The position numbers and the translations under genes are program-made. From Saprospiraceae bacterium (GTDB taxonomy: Bacteria; Bacteroidota; Bacteroidia; Chitinophagales; Saprospiraceae), in NCBI GenBank assembly GCA_020850225.1, contig JADZFD010000011.1, forward strand, positions 1 to 64,000: a DNA stretch of 64,000 bases. The letters are read 5' to 3'. The notes under the pieces are model-generated. The model was not told where the DNA came from. It saw only the letters and a list, made by a program, of their open reading frames with translations, and searched no databases. Below, one piece after another: positions 9,599 through 17,904 of the stretch (position 1 is its first letter; each line of letters begins with the position of its first letter).

Positions 9599-11361
9599 TG
9601 ATGAAGCAAAACTTTTTTTACACAACATATATCACTTTAGGAATCCTCTGTATTGCCTTACCGGCTTCTGCACAATCCATTATCAATAAGGATGTTATAA
9701 AAAATGTCAGAATATACAATGAGCTGGCTGTTAATACAGCCAATATGGAATCTTCCCCGGCTTTTATAGGTGATAAGTTAGCCTTTGTATATACTGAATC
9801 CAAGGGTAAATTTTTTGATAAGAATATTGACCAGTCTTATTTTCAACTTGGATTTTCCATTGTGAATCCGGATAACTCTCTGCAACCTATGCAGCCTTAT
9901 GGAAAAAAAATTAATTCCGAATATCATGAGGGACCGATGAGTTACGATCTTGCACAGAATAAAATGTATTTTACCCGCACACATCAGGAAAAAAGAATAC
10001 GCAAAAACATAGAAACAGATACCTTTTATCTGAAGATATTCAGTGCTGACCTCAATCTGTCCAATCCTATCGTCAAGTCCGTAAATATGAATATAGACAA
10101 TTATTCTATATGCCATCCTGCATTATCCAGGAATGGAAAAACCATGATCTTCTCCTCCAACCAACCCGGAGGTTTAGGTAAAATGGACTTGTATATTGCC
10201 TATGCAGATGGTGAAAACTGGACTGGCGTTATGAATATTGGCAATACAATCAATACTGCTTACAATGAGGTGTTCCCCAATCTTGTGAATGATTCTTTGC
10301 TGGTATTTGCTTCAGACCGACCCAACGGTTTAGGTGGCTTGGATCTCTATGTTTCCAAACTGGAAAATGGTACCTGGACTGACCCGGAACTACTTCCATC
10401 GCCTTTTAATTCTGCGTATGATGATCTTGGGCTGATTGTCAGAGAAAATCTCAGATCCGGATATTTTGCCAGTAACCGTCAGGGTGGTTTAGGCAATGAT
10501 GATATATACCGGTTTGAATCCGATGCACCCATATTCGGGGACGATAAAAGTGAGATCGTTACTACTAGAATCAGAGTGATGGACAAACTCAGTCTGGAAC
10601 CCATTACGAATGCTTCATTGGTGTTGACGCCTTTGGCGATAGATGTCAATAATTTCACTATGTCGAGCTACAATATCGATATGCTTTCAGGTAAAGATCC
10701 CGGTGACCTCATCCTGAAGTTGTCTCCCAAAAAAGGACAGTCCTTCCCTGCTCTGTACACCCGATCAGACGGTTTCGCTACTTTTCAGATCAAAAAGACC
10801 CAAAATTATTTGATTCAGTTTTCAGCTGATGGCTACAACACTTTAAATTTTATATATGATTACACCGCACATGGCAATAATGTAAATATTGTACTGGAAC
10901 CTTCGGATGATAATTTGGATGAAATGACAGAAGAAGATACTGATACTGATACGAATACAGATACCTTTCAAGCTGATTCTCTTTTTGCACAAAAAACAAG
11001 TGGAGATATAGTCGTTTTAGATAATATCTATTTTGGTTATAACAGCAGTATTTTAGATACGAATTTTACACCTGAGCTCAATGCGCTGTATAAAGCTATG
11101 AAAGACAATGTCAAAATGAAAATCAGTATTAATGCACATACAGACAGTCGCGGTACAGCTGATTACAATATGCAGCTGAGCATCCGCCGTGCCAATGCTG
11201 TTCGTGACTTCCTTTCAACAGGTGGTATCGATGAAAACAGAATCCAAATACGTGGCTTTGGGGAAAGTATGCTCAGAAATAAGTGTAAGGACAATGTCCC
11301 GTGTACAGAAGAAGAGCACCTGTACAACCGGCGGACTGAAATAATAATTCTGGAAAATTAA
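9598..11361 (+). CDS. PD40-repeat / OmpA-domain protein, SprE/PorE-like partner of the PorP/SprF module
   Basis: 587 residues with a signal peptide (to about residue 26, PASAQ). The middle contains WD40-like PD40 beta-propeller blades (SSNQPGGLGKMDLY, ASDRPNGLGGLDLY, ASNRQGGLGNDDIY). A carboxypeptidase-regulatory/peptidase-like beta domain follows at about 335-440, then an Asp/Thr-rich linker (repeats of TD near 10936-10965). The last ~115 residues are an OmpA peptidoglycan-binding domain (AHTDSRGTADYNMQLS ... NRRTEI). It should sit in the periplasm and bridge the wall to the outer-membrane barrel encoded just upstream. The start overlaps the previous stop (TGATG), with a second ATG three bases later. 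Confidence 0.88.
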   Translation: MMKQNFFYTTYITLGILCIALPASAQSIINKDVIKNVRIYNELAVNTANMESSPAFIGDKLAFVYTESKGKFFDKNIDQSYFQLGFSIVNPDNSLQPMQPYGKKINSEYHEGPMSYDLAQNKMYFTRTHQEKRIRKNIETDTFYLKIFSADLNLSNPIVKSVNMNIDNYSICHPALSRNGKTMIFSSNQPGGLGKMDLYIAYADGENWTGVMNIGNTINTAYNEVFPNLVNDSLLVFASDRPNGLGGLDLYVSKLENGTWTDPELLPSPFNSAYDDLGLIVRENLRSGYFASNRQGGLGNDDIYRFESDAPIFGDDKSEIVTTRIRVMDKLSLEPITNASLVLTPLAIDVNNFTMSSYNIDMLSGKDPGDLILKLSPKKGQSFPALYTRSDGFATFQIKKTQNYLIQFSADGYNTLNFIYDYTAHGNNVNIVLEPSDDNLDEMTEEDTDTDTNTDTFQADSLFAQKTSGDIVVLDNIYFGYNSSILDTNFTPELNALYKAMKDNVKMKISINAHTDSRGTADYNMQLSIRRANAVRDFLSTGGIDENRIQIRGFGESMLRNKCKDNVPCTEEEHLYNRRTEIIILEN

Positions 11362-11367
11362 CAGACA

Positions 11368-12144
11368 TTAGTCCTTCAAAACAAACGGTAAAAATGCCTT
11401 ATGTTTTAAAAACTCTTGCTTCAGTACTTTTCTAAGGGCGTCAATGTTGTACATCAGCATAAAACCGGCACCCTGCGCCCGAAATAATTTTTCAGCAGCA
11501 TCATTACCCAATTCCACAGCATTCAGCTGCTGCAATACCTTGTCAAATTCCAGTTTCATATTATAATTTTCATTATCATAATTGTCCATAATGGCCGTAT
11601 ATGCAAATGCTTCCAGGAAAGGTGCTCTTTGGGCTAATGTTCGCTTTACATCATACAATCCCGCACAAACCTTACCAACAAGCTTACCATCATCCGCTAT
11701 TCTCACTACAGAAAAAAACTTGACGGCAACATTCAGAAGGGTCTCCATACTTACAGAATCTCTGGGCTGGGTGTGCAGGATAGTTTTATCAACCAATGAC
11801 TGCATTATACTATTGAACTGTGCATCCTTAGAGATATCTGCAAGGTAAGAATCTGTTAGCAGTTTGCTGTCCGTTATTTCTAAAAGTGTCGAATAATTAT
11901 CTTCTGACGTAAATCCGGACAACAGGTAGTAAATATATTGTGGATTGTCATTGATCAAATCTGTAAAACAATGCTGGCCCTCCACTTTTGAAATCCTCTT
12001 GGATAAAAATTTGCGTTTCCCCTGTTCGTAGTGGGTAATATGTATGAACTCTTTGTAATGACTGGTTATATCACAATGCTGCTGGCCGGCAACTCCGGTT
12101 ATGAAGACACCCAAAGCAAAAATTACCATCCAAATTCGTATCAT
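11368..12144 (-). CDS. Secreted hypothetical protein (258 aa)
   Basis: The N-terminus is a good signal peptide (MIRIWMVIFALGVFITGVAGQQ). The mature part is mostly helical, with few cysteines and no motif I recognise. It converges on the OmpA gene with only six bases between stop codons. It is probably periplasmic or secreted; function unknown. Confidence 0.7.
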   Translation of the reverse strand: MIRIWMVIFALGVFITGVAGQQHCDITSHYKEFIHITHYEQGKRKFLSKRISKVEGQHCFTDLINDNPQYIYYLLSGFTSEDNYSTLLEITDSKLLTDSYLADISKDAQFNSIMQSLVDKTILHTQPRDSVSMETLLNVAVKFFSVVRIADDGKLVGKVCAGLYDVKRTLAQRAPFLEAFAYTAIMDNYDNENYNMKLEFDKVLQQLNAVELGNDAAEKLFRAQGAGFMLMYNIDALRKVLKQEFLKHKAFLPFVLKD

Positions 12145-12372
12145 ATGTATGATTTATATTTTAGTATTGTAAAGATAAATACATTAGTTGTTTTTCAGTG
12201 TTACAGAAATCTTAAATTTGTAAAAGGATGATTGTATAATACCTATTATATCAATATATTCCTTTGACATTGTTTCAGTTGCATTATATAAATATAAAAT
12301 AGCTTCCGGAAAGGTGACATATCAATATATGGTACAATAATTGTAATTTAAACTATAATATCCATACATATT

Positions 12373-12843
12373 ATGAATTTTTCGAAGTGGACTAATATAA
12401 TAAAAGTCATCCTGCTCAGGCTCATTGACGAATTGGAACGCCGTATCAATGAAAGACAGGGCGAATCTGCATCTGATACTTTCAAGTCTTCCCTGTATTC
12501 ATCCGTCAAATTTCTAATGCTGGAACAAGTTGATGACCTTGCCGGTGAAGTGACAGGTTATGCCCGTAAACAGGTACATGAACTGGCGACGGTTATTACA
12601 CAGAAATTATCCACTGTTCTTGCATCATTGGTTTATGTATTGATTATTGTGGCATTATCCATTATAGTATTTTTATTTTTTGCTATTTCCCTGTCGTTGG
12701 TATTGGGAGAAATGATGGGCGAAATTTGGATAGGCTTTCTGATAACAGGATTAATATTTGCCATTATTACCTGGATCTTCTGGAAATGGAGTCAAAAAAG
12801 CATCTCCGAAAAAATCAATGCATTCATTTCAAAACAAATTTAA
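12373..12843 (+). CDS. Phage-holin-superfamily-like membrane protein (Holin-X type)
   Basis: 156 residues. An amphipathic helical N-terminal half is followed by two membrane segments (about 82-108 and 115-140) and a short basic tail. This layout fits the putative Actinobacterial Holin-X / 'phage holin family' membrane proteins that are common as single chromosomal genes in Bacteroidota. No phage genes lie nearby, so a lytic role is not implied. It converges with the DUF721 gene; only 16 bases separate the stop codons. Confidence 0.6.
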   Translation: MNFSKWTNIIKVILLRLIDELERRINERQGESASDTFKSSLYSSVKFLMLEQVDDLAGEVTGYARKQVHELATVITQKLSTVLASLVYVLIIVALSIIVFLFFAISLSLVLGEMMGEIWIGFLITGLIFAIITWIFWKWSQKSISEKINAFISKQI

Positions 12844-12859
12844 ATCAACCCTGCTAAAA

Positions 12860-13153
12860 TCAGTACAGTTCAACCTCCTGAACGACTTCATGCCCCAGCG
12901 CTTCATTCAGCATTCGGATAATTTTATCTTTGGACATGGATAATTCTTTTTTAAGGGTAGATGAATTGAGATATATTCTCAGCAAACCATCCTTAAAGTT
13001 CAGTTTTGTAGTATAATCGCTGATTGTTGGACCCATCATCTGACGCCATACTTCGTCTATATGCGACGTGTAGTACCCTTTGGATATCCTTTTATTGGTT
13101 GAGAGATATTCTCCCAGCACTTCTTTGATATTTTTATCGTTGTGTCGTCCCAT
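12860..13153 (-). CDS. DUF721 (DciA-like) small protein
   Basis: 97 residues with the DUF721 pattern: a helical start (IKEVLGEYL), then VWRQMMGPTISDYT, then FKDGLLRIYLNSSTLKKEL, and a final helix. DUF721 includes DciA, the ancestral loader/operator of the replicative helicase DnaB, and in Bacteroidota short copies like this are usual. Which role this copy plays cannot be read from the sequence; recF, the neighbour often seen in other genomes, is absent here. Confidence 0.75.
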   Translation of the reverse strand: MGRHNDKNIKEVLGEYLSTNKRISKGYYTSHIDEVWRQMMGPTISDYTTKLNFKDGLLRIYLNSSTLKKELSMSKDKIIRMLNEALGHEVVQEVELY

Positions 13154-13298
13154 TATTGAAATTCAGGTGATATACCAATCCTTTTTGAAGAACTGTTTAA
13201 TAGTATATTTTTATACTTAGTTATAATTTTACAAATATACATTATTTGATAGATTTTTCAGCTGATTGTTTCAAAAATATTATCATAAACACTAATCA

Positions 13299-14273
13299 TT
13301 AATCCATCAGCATATTATCAGCTAACTGATTTTTTAATTTTTCTACTTTAGGTTGGATTACTACTGTACAGTATGGTTGTGTAGGGTGATCATTGAAATA
13401 ATTCTGATGGTGGTCTTCTGCCTTGTAGAAGGCTTCAAAGGGACGAATTTCTGTCACAATCATATCGTCAAATGATTTCTGAACTTTCTCCATCACATCA
13501 AAAGCTGTCCTTCGCTCTTCTTCATTCCTGTAAAAAGCGATACTCCTATATTGCGTACCCTTGTCTGCACCTTGCTTGTTGAGTGTCGTCGGATTATGTG
13601 TTTGAAAATGAATGTTCAGTAATTCTTTATAGGAAATAACGGATGGGTCATAAGTTATCTCTATCACTTCGGCATGACCTGTCAATCCTGAAGTAACTTC
13701 TCTGTAGGTCGGATGCTGCGTTTTACCTCCGGCATACCCGGATACAACTTTTTCCACACCTTTTATACGCTGGAAGATAGCCTCTGTACACCAGAAGCAT
13801 CCTCCACCTATCGTTACTTTCTTAAGACCAGTAGTCATCTTTTTCAATGCAAGTCCATTCATGCAAAACCTCAAACCACACGGTGGCGGCCCATCCTGAA
13901 ATACGTGTCCCAAATGCGCATCACAGGTATTGCACAATGTCTCGATACGGTACATACCATGTCCCCGATCCTTGTGATAGGATATGACATTCCGCCCGAC
14001 CGGTTGTGTAAATGAAGGCCATCCCGTACCGCTGTCAAATTTATCTTCCACATCAAACAAATGTGTTTCACAACAAGCACAGGCATATTGGCCGGGTTCG
14101 AAAGCAGTACACATATCAGAACTACCGGGGCGTTCAGTACCATGCTGACGCGTAATCCGGTACTGCTCGGGTGTGAGCAGTTGTTGCCATTCTTCATCGG
14201 TTTTTTCGACCCTGTCGTCAGGCGTAGGATTACCATTGTTGGCAAATCTCAGTATATCTATCCAGGTAAGCAT
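13299..14273 (-). CDS. msrBA: Fused peptide-methionine sulfoxide reductase MsrB-MsrA
   Basis: 324 residues, two enzymes in one chain, in the order MsrB then MsrA. MsrB (about 20-145) has the zinc pairs Cys65/Cys68 and Cys114/Cys117, the GTGWPSF motif and the catalytic Cys137 (RFCMNG). MsrA (about 150-315) has GGGCFWC with catalytic Cys159, plus EVTSGLTGHAE and HFQTHNPTTLNKQG. Together they reduce both R- and S-methionine sulfoxide. I see no signal peptide, so it is probably cytoplasmic. The thioredoxin-like gene upstream is only six bases away and may supply reducing equivalents. Fused Msr proteins are known in both domain orders. Confidence 0.92.
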   Translation of the reverse strand: MLTWIDILRFANNGNPTPDDRVEKTDEEWQQLLTPEQYRITRQHGTERPGSSDMCTAFEPGQYACACCETHLFDVEDKFDSGTGWPSFTQPVGRNVISYHKDRGHGMYRIETLCNTCDAHLGHVFQDGPPPCGLRFCMNGLALKKMTTGLKKVTIGGGCFWCTEAIFQRIKGVEKVVSGYAGGKTQHPTYREVTSGLTGHAEVIEITYDPSVISYKELLNIHFQTHNPTTLNKQGADKGTQYRSIAFYRNEEERRTAFDVMEKVQKSFDDMIVTEIRPFEAFYKAEDHHQNYFNDHPTQPYCTVVIQPKVEKLKNQLADNMLMD

Positions 14274-14279
14274 ATTTAT

Positions 14280-14777
14280 TTATCCTTTTTCCAGTAAAAT
14301 TTCCCGCATCACATACTCAAGTCTTAGCAAAGCATTATTGGGATCTGAACCGAAAATTGAGTATCGCACTATTCCTTCTTTATCCACCAATATCCAATGT
14401 GGCGTTCCTCCTGCTCCGTACCGCAAAAAGGTAGTATCATAATTAACATCACTATAAAACAGAAAACGAATATAAAATTCTTCTTTGGCTTTCTGAAATT
14501 TAGTGAGGTCAAACTTCCTCGAACTATAACCCGAATGAATACCTATAACCCGAATGACATCACCTTGTTCATATACAATCCGGTTGGCATAGGGTACTGC
14601 CCTACCCAGGCATCCCGGACAGCCAAGATTAAAAAACATAATCAGCAAAGGTTTATCCGACAATGATGCAACTGTAGGTACATCATCTCCAAAAATGGAC
14701 TCCAATTGCCATTCTGGTAGCGGTGCTTCCAGTATTACTTCATTCAGTTGAAGCCGGTTATTGTTTAATGTATTCAA
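14280..14777 (-). CDS. Thioredoxin-fold redox protein (CPGC active site)
   Basis: 165 residues. The core reads PLLIMFFNLGCPGCLGRA, an AhpC/TSA-thioredoxin fold with a CxxC pair, followed by VIGIHSGY, a cis-Pro region (GAGGTPHWILVDKEG) and a final helix. It has no clear signal peptide. It sits six bases upstream of the msrBA fusion on the same strand, so it is likely co-transcribed and may be the electron donor for the Msr enzymes; the role is inferred from position. Similar genes in other Bacteroidota are annotated as redoxin/TlpA-like. Confidence 0.8.
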   Translation of the reverse strand: MNTLNNNRLQLNEVILEAPLPEWQLESIFGDDVPTVASLSDKPLLIMFFNLGCPGCLGRAVPYANRIVYEQGDVIRVIGIHSGYSSRKFDLTKFQKAKEEFYIRFLFYSDVNYDTTFLRYGAGGTPHWILVDKEGIVRYSIFGSDPNNALLRLEYVMREILLEKG

Positions 14778-14865
14778 AATACCTGAATATTGATTGTTAT
14801 TCTAACAATCAATCAGCATATTTGTTTGATATAATCGTCTTTTGTCTTCTGTAATGCAGTAACTG

Positions 14866-15351
14866 TTATATCGGCCATATCAGTGTTTCACCATCATCTT
14901 CCACTTCAGGTAAAAACTGAATTTCGATAGCAATGTCATCCTGAAACCAGATCATCAATCCGGCATCTTCGGATTCCATAAGTATTAAATCCGGATTTTC
15001 ATCGTCAGATACATCTTCGACGTGCGTGATAACGATGTTGTTTTTTTCGAGGATATCCAGAGCATCTTGTTTATCCATATCGATGATATGTTCCCCAAAC
15101 AGGGTAAAATACGGATCACTGACAGCAATGGATACAAGTTTCCAGTCATAGATGGCATCAAAAACTAATGAAAACTCATACTCATCGTAGTGCCATGATT
15201 CCAGCTGATCGTTAACTTCCTCTTCAAAACCAGGTAAATTTTCTATATCATCCGGTGGACCGATAACTACCTTGACTTCGTCTCTGGTCATTCCAAATTT
15301 AATACCACCCAATCCTACACTGGGTACTATCTCCTGAACATTTTTTAACAT
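14866..15351 (-). CDS. Hypothetical acidic protein, SmpA/OmlA-fold-like or immunity-like (161 aa)
   Basis: A strongly acidic, soluble protein. The N-terminal GLGGIKFGMTRDEVKVVIGPPDD resembles the 'G-x-x-x-G-M-T-x-x-E-V' start of small alpha-beta proteins of the SmpA/OmlA-like fold, and of several immunity-type proteins. There is no signal peptide or toxin partner next to it. It starts 27 bases downstream of a perfect inverted repeat (15379-15401). Function unknown. Confidence 0.6.
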   Translation of the reverse strand: MLKNVQEIVPSVGLGGIKFGMTRDEVKVVIGPPDDIENLPGFEEEVNDQLESWHYDEYEFSLVFDAIYDWKLVSIAVSDPYFTLFGEHIIDMDKQDALDILEKNNIVITHVEDVSDDENPDLILMESEDAGLMIWFQDDIAIEIQFLPEVEDDGETLIWPI

Positions 15352-15378
15352 CGTTTTTTAAATTTTGGCACAAGGTAA

Positions 15379-15401
15379 GGAGATAATACCAACTTATCTC
15401 C
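15379..15401. repeat. Perfect 8-bp inverted repeat upstream of the acidic hypothetical gene
   Basis: GGAGATAA and TTATCTCC are separated by seven bases. No T-run follows on either strand, so it does not look like an intrinsic terminator. It may be an operator or an RNA leader hairpin for the gene starting at 15351. Confidence 0.35.
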
Positions 15402-15601
15402 AAACTATATCATAAAAAATATATCACGTATATAATTTGTATTTTGCAAATAGATACATATATGAATTCCGACAAAAAGATTTCAGCCAATTCAGATACT
15501 CAAAATTATACAGTATTATAATTTTATGTATACACCTAAGTGATGTAAAATAACAGTAATATTCAAATATAACTTACGAGTGACATAATCCGTTACAACT
15601 T

Positions 15602-15766
15602 CTATTCATTAACGGATGATTTCAGACGCTTATTATCCTTCAAAGCTTTGGCTATTATAAATTCCAACTGACCGTTAACACTTCGGAATTCATCGGCAGC
15701 CCATTTTTCGAGTGCCTCAAAGTGTTTTTTGTCCAATCGGAGTACAAATGATTTTTTTTCTGACAT
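15602..15766 (-). CDS. Small Arc-type ribbon-helix-helix protein (54 aa)
   Basis: ATG at 15766-15764, stop at 15604-15602. The short protein starts MSEKKSFVLRLDKKHFEALEKW, then has A-A-D-E-F-R-S-V-N-G-Q-L-E-F-I-I and a basic tail. This is the ribbon-helix-helix pattern: a beta strand with alternating residues (SFVLRLD), helix A, the R-S-V-N-G turn and helix B. It starts 12 bases after the stop of the SPFH-domain gene on the same strand, so the two form an operon. A small Arc-like protein next to an SPFH protein is a pairing I recall from other bacterial genomes. It probably binds DNA, perhaps its own promoter. Confidence 0.8.
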   Translation of the reverse strand: MSEKKSFVLRLDKKHFEALEKWAADEFRSVNGQLEFIIAKALKDNKRLKSSVNE

Positions 15767-15778
15767 TTCGGGGTTAAA

Positions 15779-16636
15779 TTATTGATACAATGTACCGGTA
15801 TTGACCACCGGCGTTGCCGACTTGTCTGAACAAAGCACCACCAAAAGGTTGCTAACCATAGTTGCCTTTTTTTCTTCATCCAGATGAACAATGCCTTTTT
15901 TATTCAGATCCTCCAGTGCCATTTCGACCATTCCTACGGCGCCTTCCACGATTTTATGACGTGCAGCTACTACAGCTGTAGCTTGCTGACGCTGTAACAT
16001 GGCACTCGCTATTTCCTGTGCATAGGCAAGGTGGCTAATACGGGCTTCTATCACTTCTATTCCGGCTATGGTCAGACGTTCTGAAATTTCAGCTTCCAGC
16101 ATTTCGTTAATCTCGGTAGAGTTGGAACGCAAGGTAATCGTAGCTTCGGCATCTTCAAAATTGTCATAAGAATACTCCATCGCCATTTTACGCAAGGCTG
16201 ATTCACTTTGTATCTCAACAAATTTGGTATACTGCTCCACATCAAAAGCAGCCTTATATGTATCTTTGACACGCCACACGACAACAGCAGCTATCATGAT
16301 TGGATTACCCTGTTTGTCATTGACCTTGAGCTGGGATGTCTCGAGATTATACGCACGAAGCGATATTTTCTTTTTGATATAAAATGGATTCGTCCAGAAA
16401 AAACCAGAAGATTTAATGGTTCCTGTATATTTACCGAATAAGGTCATCACCCTCGAACTATTGGGTTCGACAGCTATAAATCCTGGCATTATCAGAAACG
16501 TAGCAATCAATCCAAGTACTCCTAAAGGAATGAAAGTATCATTCGCCATCAGAAAAATAGAGACAATCAACAACCCGATACTCAACAATAACATCAAATA
16601 TCCTGAACGGGGATTAATTAATAATTCATTACTCAT
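15779..16636 (-). CDS. SPFH/band-7 domain membrane protein
   Basis: 285 residues: two close N-terminal membrane segments (about 12-31 and 34-52) followed by a band-7 domain (VEPNSSRVMTLFGKYTGTI, RAYNLETSQLKVNDKQGNPI, VVVWRVKDTYKAAFDVE). The helical part contains EAEISERLTIAGIEVIEARISHLAYAQEIA in pieces, then AMLQRQQA. This is the slipin/stomatin-like group that forms oligomers on the inner membrane. It is co-transcribed with the 54-residue ribbon-helix-helix gene downstream. Client and function are unknown. Confidence 0.88.
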   Translation of the reverse strand: MSNELLINPRSGYLMLLLSIGLLIVSIFLMANDTFIPLGVLGLIATFLIMPGFIAVEPNSSRVMTLFGKYTGTIKSSGFFWTNPFYIKKKISLRAYNLETSQLKVNDKQGNPIMIAAVVVWRVKDTYKAAFDVEQYTKFVEIQSESALRKMAMEYSYDNFEDAEATITLRSNSTEINEMLEAEISERLTIAGIEVIEARISHLAYAQEIASAMLQRQQATAVVAARHKIVEGAVGMVEMALEDLNKKGIVHLDEEKKATMVSNLLVVLCSDKSATPVVNTGTLYQ

Positions 16637-16780
16637 AATTTTAATTTTTTTTAATTGTTATAATATCATTTTAATATCATATCAATAACAATATGTATTC
16701 AATAAAAGTTTTTAAAAAGTTAATTTATTTTAAAGAATCAAACAATACCCTCCAAAATGCCGTTTTTGTGATACATATAT

Positions 16781-16788
16781 TATCTTTG
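16781..16788 (+). promoter_or_regulatory. Bacteroidota -7 promoter element for the MoxR gene
   Basis: TATCTTTG matches the -7 consensus TAnnTTTG of the major Bacteroidota sigma factor and lies 31 bases before the MoxR ATG. A TTTG at 16765-16768 is closer than the usual ~20 bases, so the -33 box is not convincing. Confidence 0.5.
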
Positions 16789-16819
16789 CACACTTTATAA
16801 CTAAGTAAGAAAAAAAGTA

Positions 16820-17788
16820 ATGAGTACAGAATACAGATCAGATGTGGAGGCAGTAGATGCCATGGCAGCTTCATACAGAAGTTTAAAATCAGAAATCGGA
16901 AAAGTGATTGTCGGACAGGAAGATGTCGTTAAGGCTGTTATCATTTCGCTGTTCAGCAACGGACACAGCCTTTTGGTTGGTGTACCCGGACTTGCCAAAA
17001 CACTTCTGGTAAGTACCATAGCTGATGTACTTGACCTTGATTTCAAACGAATCCAGTTTACGCCTGACCTGATGCCTTCGGACATTACGGGATCAGAAAT
17101 TCTGGATGAAAGCCGCCATTTTAAATTCAACAAAGGACCTTTATTCACCAACATCCTGCTTGCAGATGAGATTAACCGTACGCCTCCCAAAACACAGGCT
17201 GCTCTCCTTGAAGCGATGCAGGAACGTTCGGTAACCGTAGCAGGTGTCAATCATCCGTTACCCAAGCCGTTTTTTGTACTGGCTACACAAAATCCGATTG
17301 AACAGGAAGGTACCTATCCGCTTCCTGAAGCGCAATTAGACAGGTTTATGTTTAACATTCCTCTGGATTATCCTTCCTACGACGAAGAAATACAGGTTGT
17401 AAAAAATACAACATCCATTGCGAATTATGCACTAAAAAACATACTCACGGACACACAGATACTACAATACCAGTCTCTGGTCAGAAAAATCCCGATTGCT
17501 GATAATGTACTGGAATATGCCGTATCTCTGGCGACAAAAACCCGTCCGAATACAGAGAAAGCAACAAAAGAAGTCAATAATTATATTTCCTGGGGTGCAG
17601 GACCACGAGCTTCTCAATACCTTGTACTGGGTGCCAAGTGTCATGCAGCCATTCAGGGCAAATATTCACCCGACAAGGAAGATGTTCAGGCAATAGCAAA
17701 TTATGTGCTCAGACACCGTATTGTACGCAATTACAAAGCAGAAGCAGAAGGCGTCAATGAAGAACAAATTATTAAAACCTTATTTTAA
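16820..17788 (+). CDS. MoxR-family AAA+ ATPase
   Basis: 322 residues with the family's full motif set: VIVGQEDVV, Walker A GVPGLAKT (54-61), GSEILDE, GPLFTNILLADEINRTPPKTQ in pieces with Walker B Asp116-Glu117, ATQNPIEQEGTYPLPEAQLDRFMF (sensor 1/arginine finger region) and a C-terminal lid (SWGAGPRASQYL). MoxR ATPases act as chaperones that help assemble or activate partner proteins. The usual partner genes, DUF58 and von Willebrand/BatA-type proteins, do not follow; a DUF4197 lipoprotein gene does, 116 bases away. Confidence 0.92.
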   Translation: MSTEYRSDVEAVDAMAASYRSLKSEIGKVIVGQEDVVKAVIISLFSNGHSLLVGVPGLAKTLLVSTIADVLDLDFKRIQFTPDLMPSDITGSEILDESRHFKFNKGPLFTNILLADEINRTPPKTQAALLEAMQERSVTVAGVNHPLPKPFFVLATQNPIEQEGTYPLPEAQLDRFMFNIPLDYPSYDEEIQVVKNTTSIANYALKNILTDTQILQYQSLVRKIPIADNVLEYAVSLATKTRPNTEKATKEVNNYISWGAGPRASQYLVLGAKCHAAIQGKYSPDKEDVQAIANYVLRHRIVRNYKAEAEGVNEEQIIKTLF

Positions 17789-17904
17789 ATACCAGATTTA
17801 GCATATAATTCAAAACAAATCGTGACGAAAACCATTTTTCAGCGTCTGAAAGTAGCTAATTGTATTAATCCATTTTATAGCTAAATAAACTCAATTTTTT
17901 ACAT

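Noticed and set aside
9778..10116. 112-codon minus-strand frame inside the PD40-OmpA gene
   Set aside because: It is antisense to a well-supported gene, with no recognisable features of its own.
10934..10965. Tandem repeat of a GATAC-like hexamer considered as a phase-variable repeat
   Set aside because: The copies are imperfect and six bases long, encode an in-frame TD linker and would not shift the frame.
12373..12843. Possible phage-lysis gene (holin)
   Set aside because: No endolysin or other phage gene is near, and this family is widespread as chromosomal single genes.
15655..15891. 78-codon frame overlapping the SPFH and ribbon-helix-helix genes
   Set aside because: It is a shadow frame; the in-frame text of the two real genes is far better supported.
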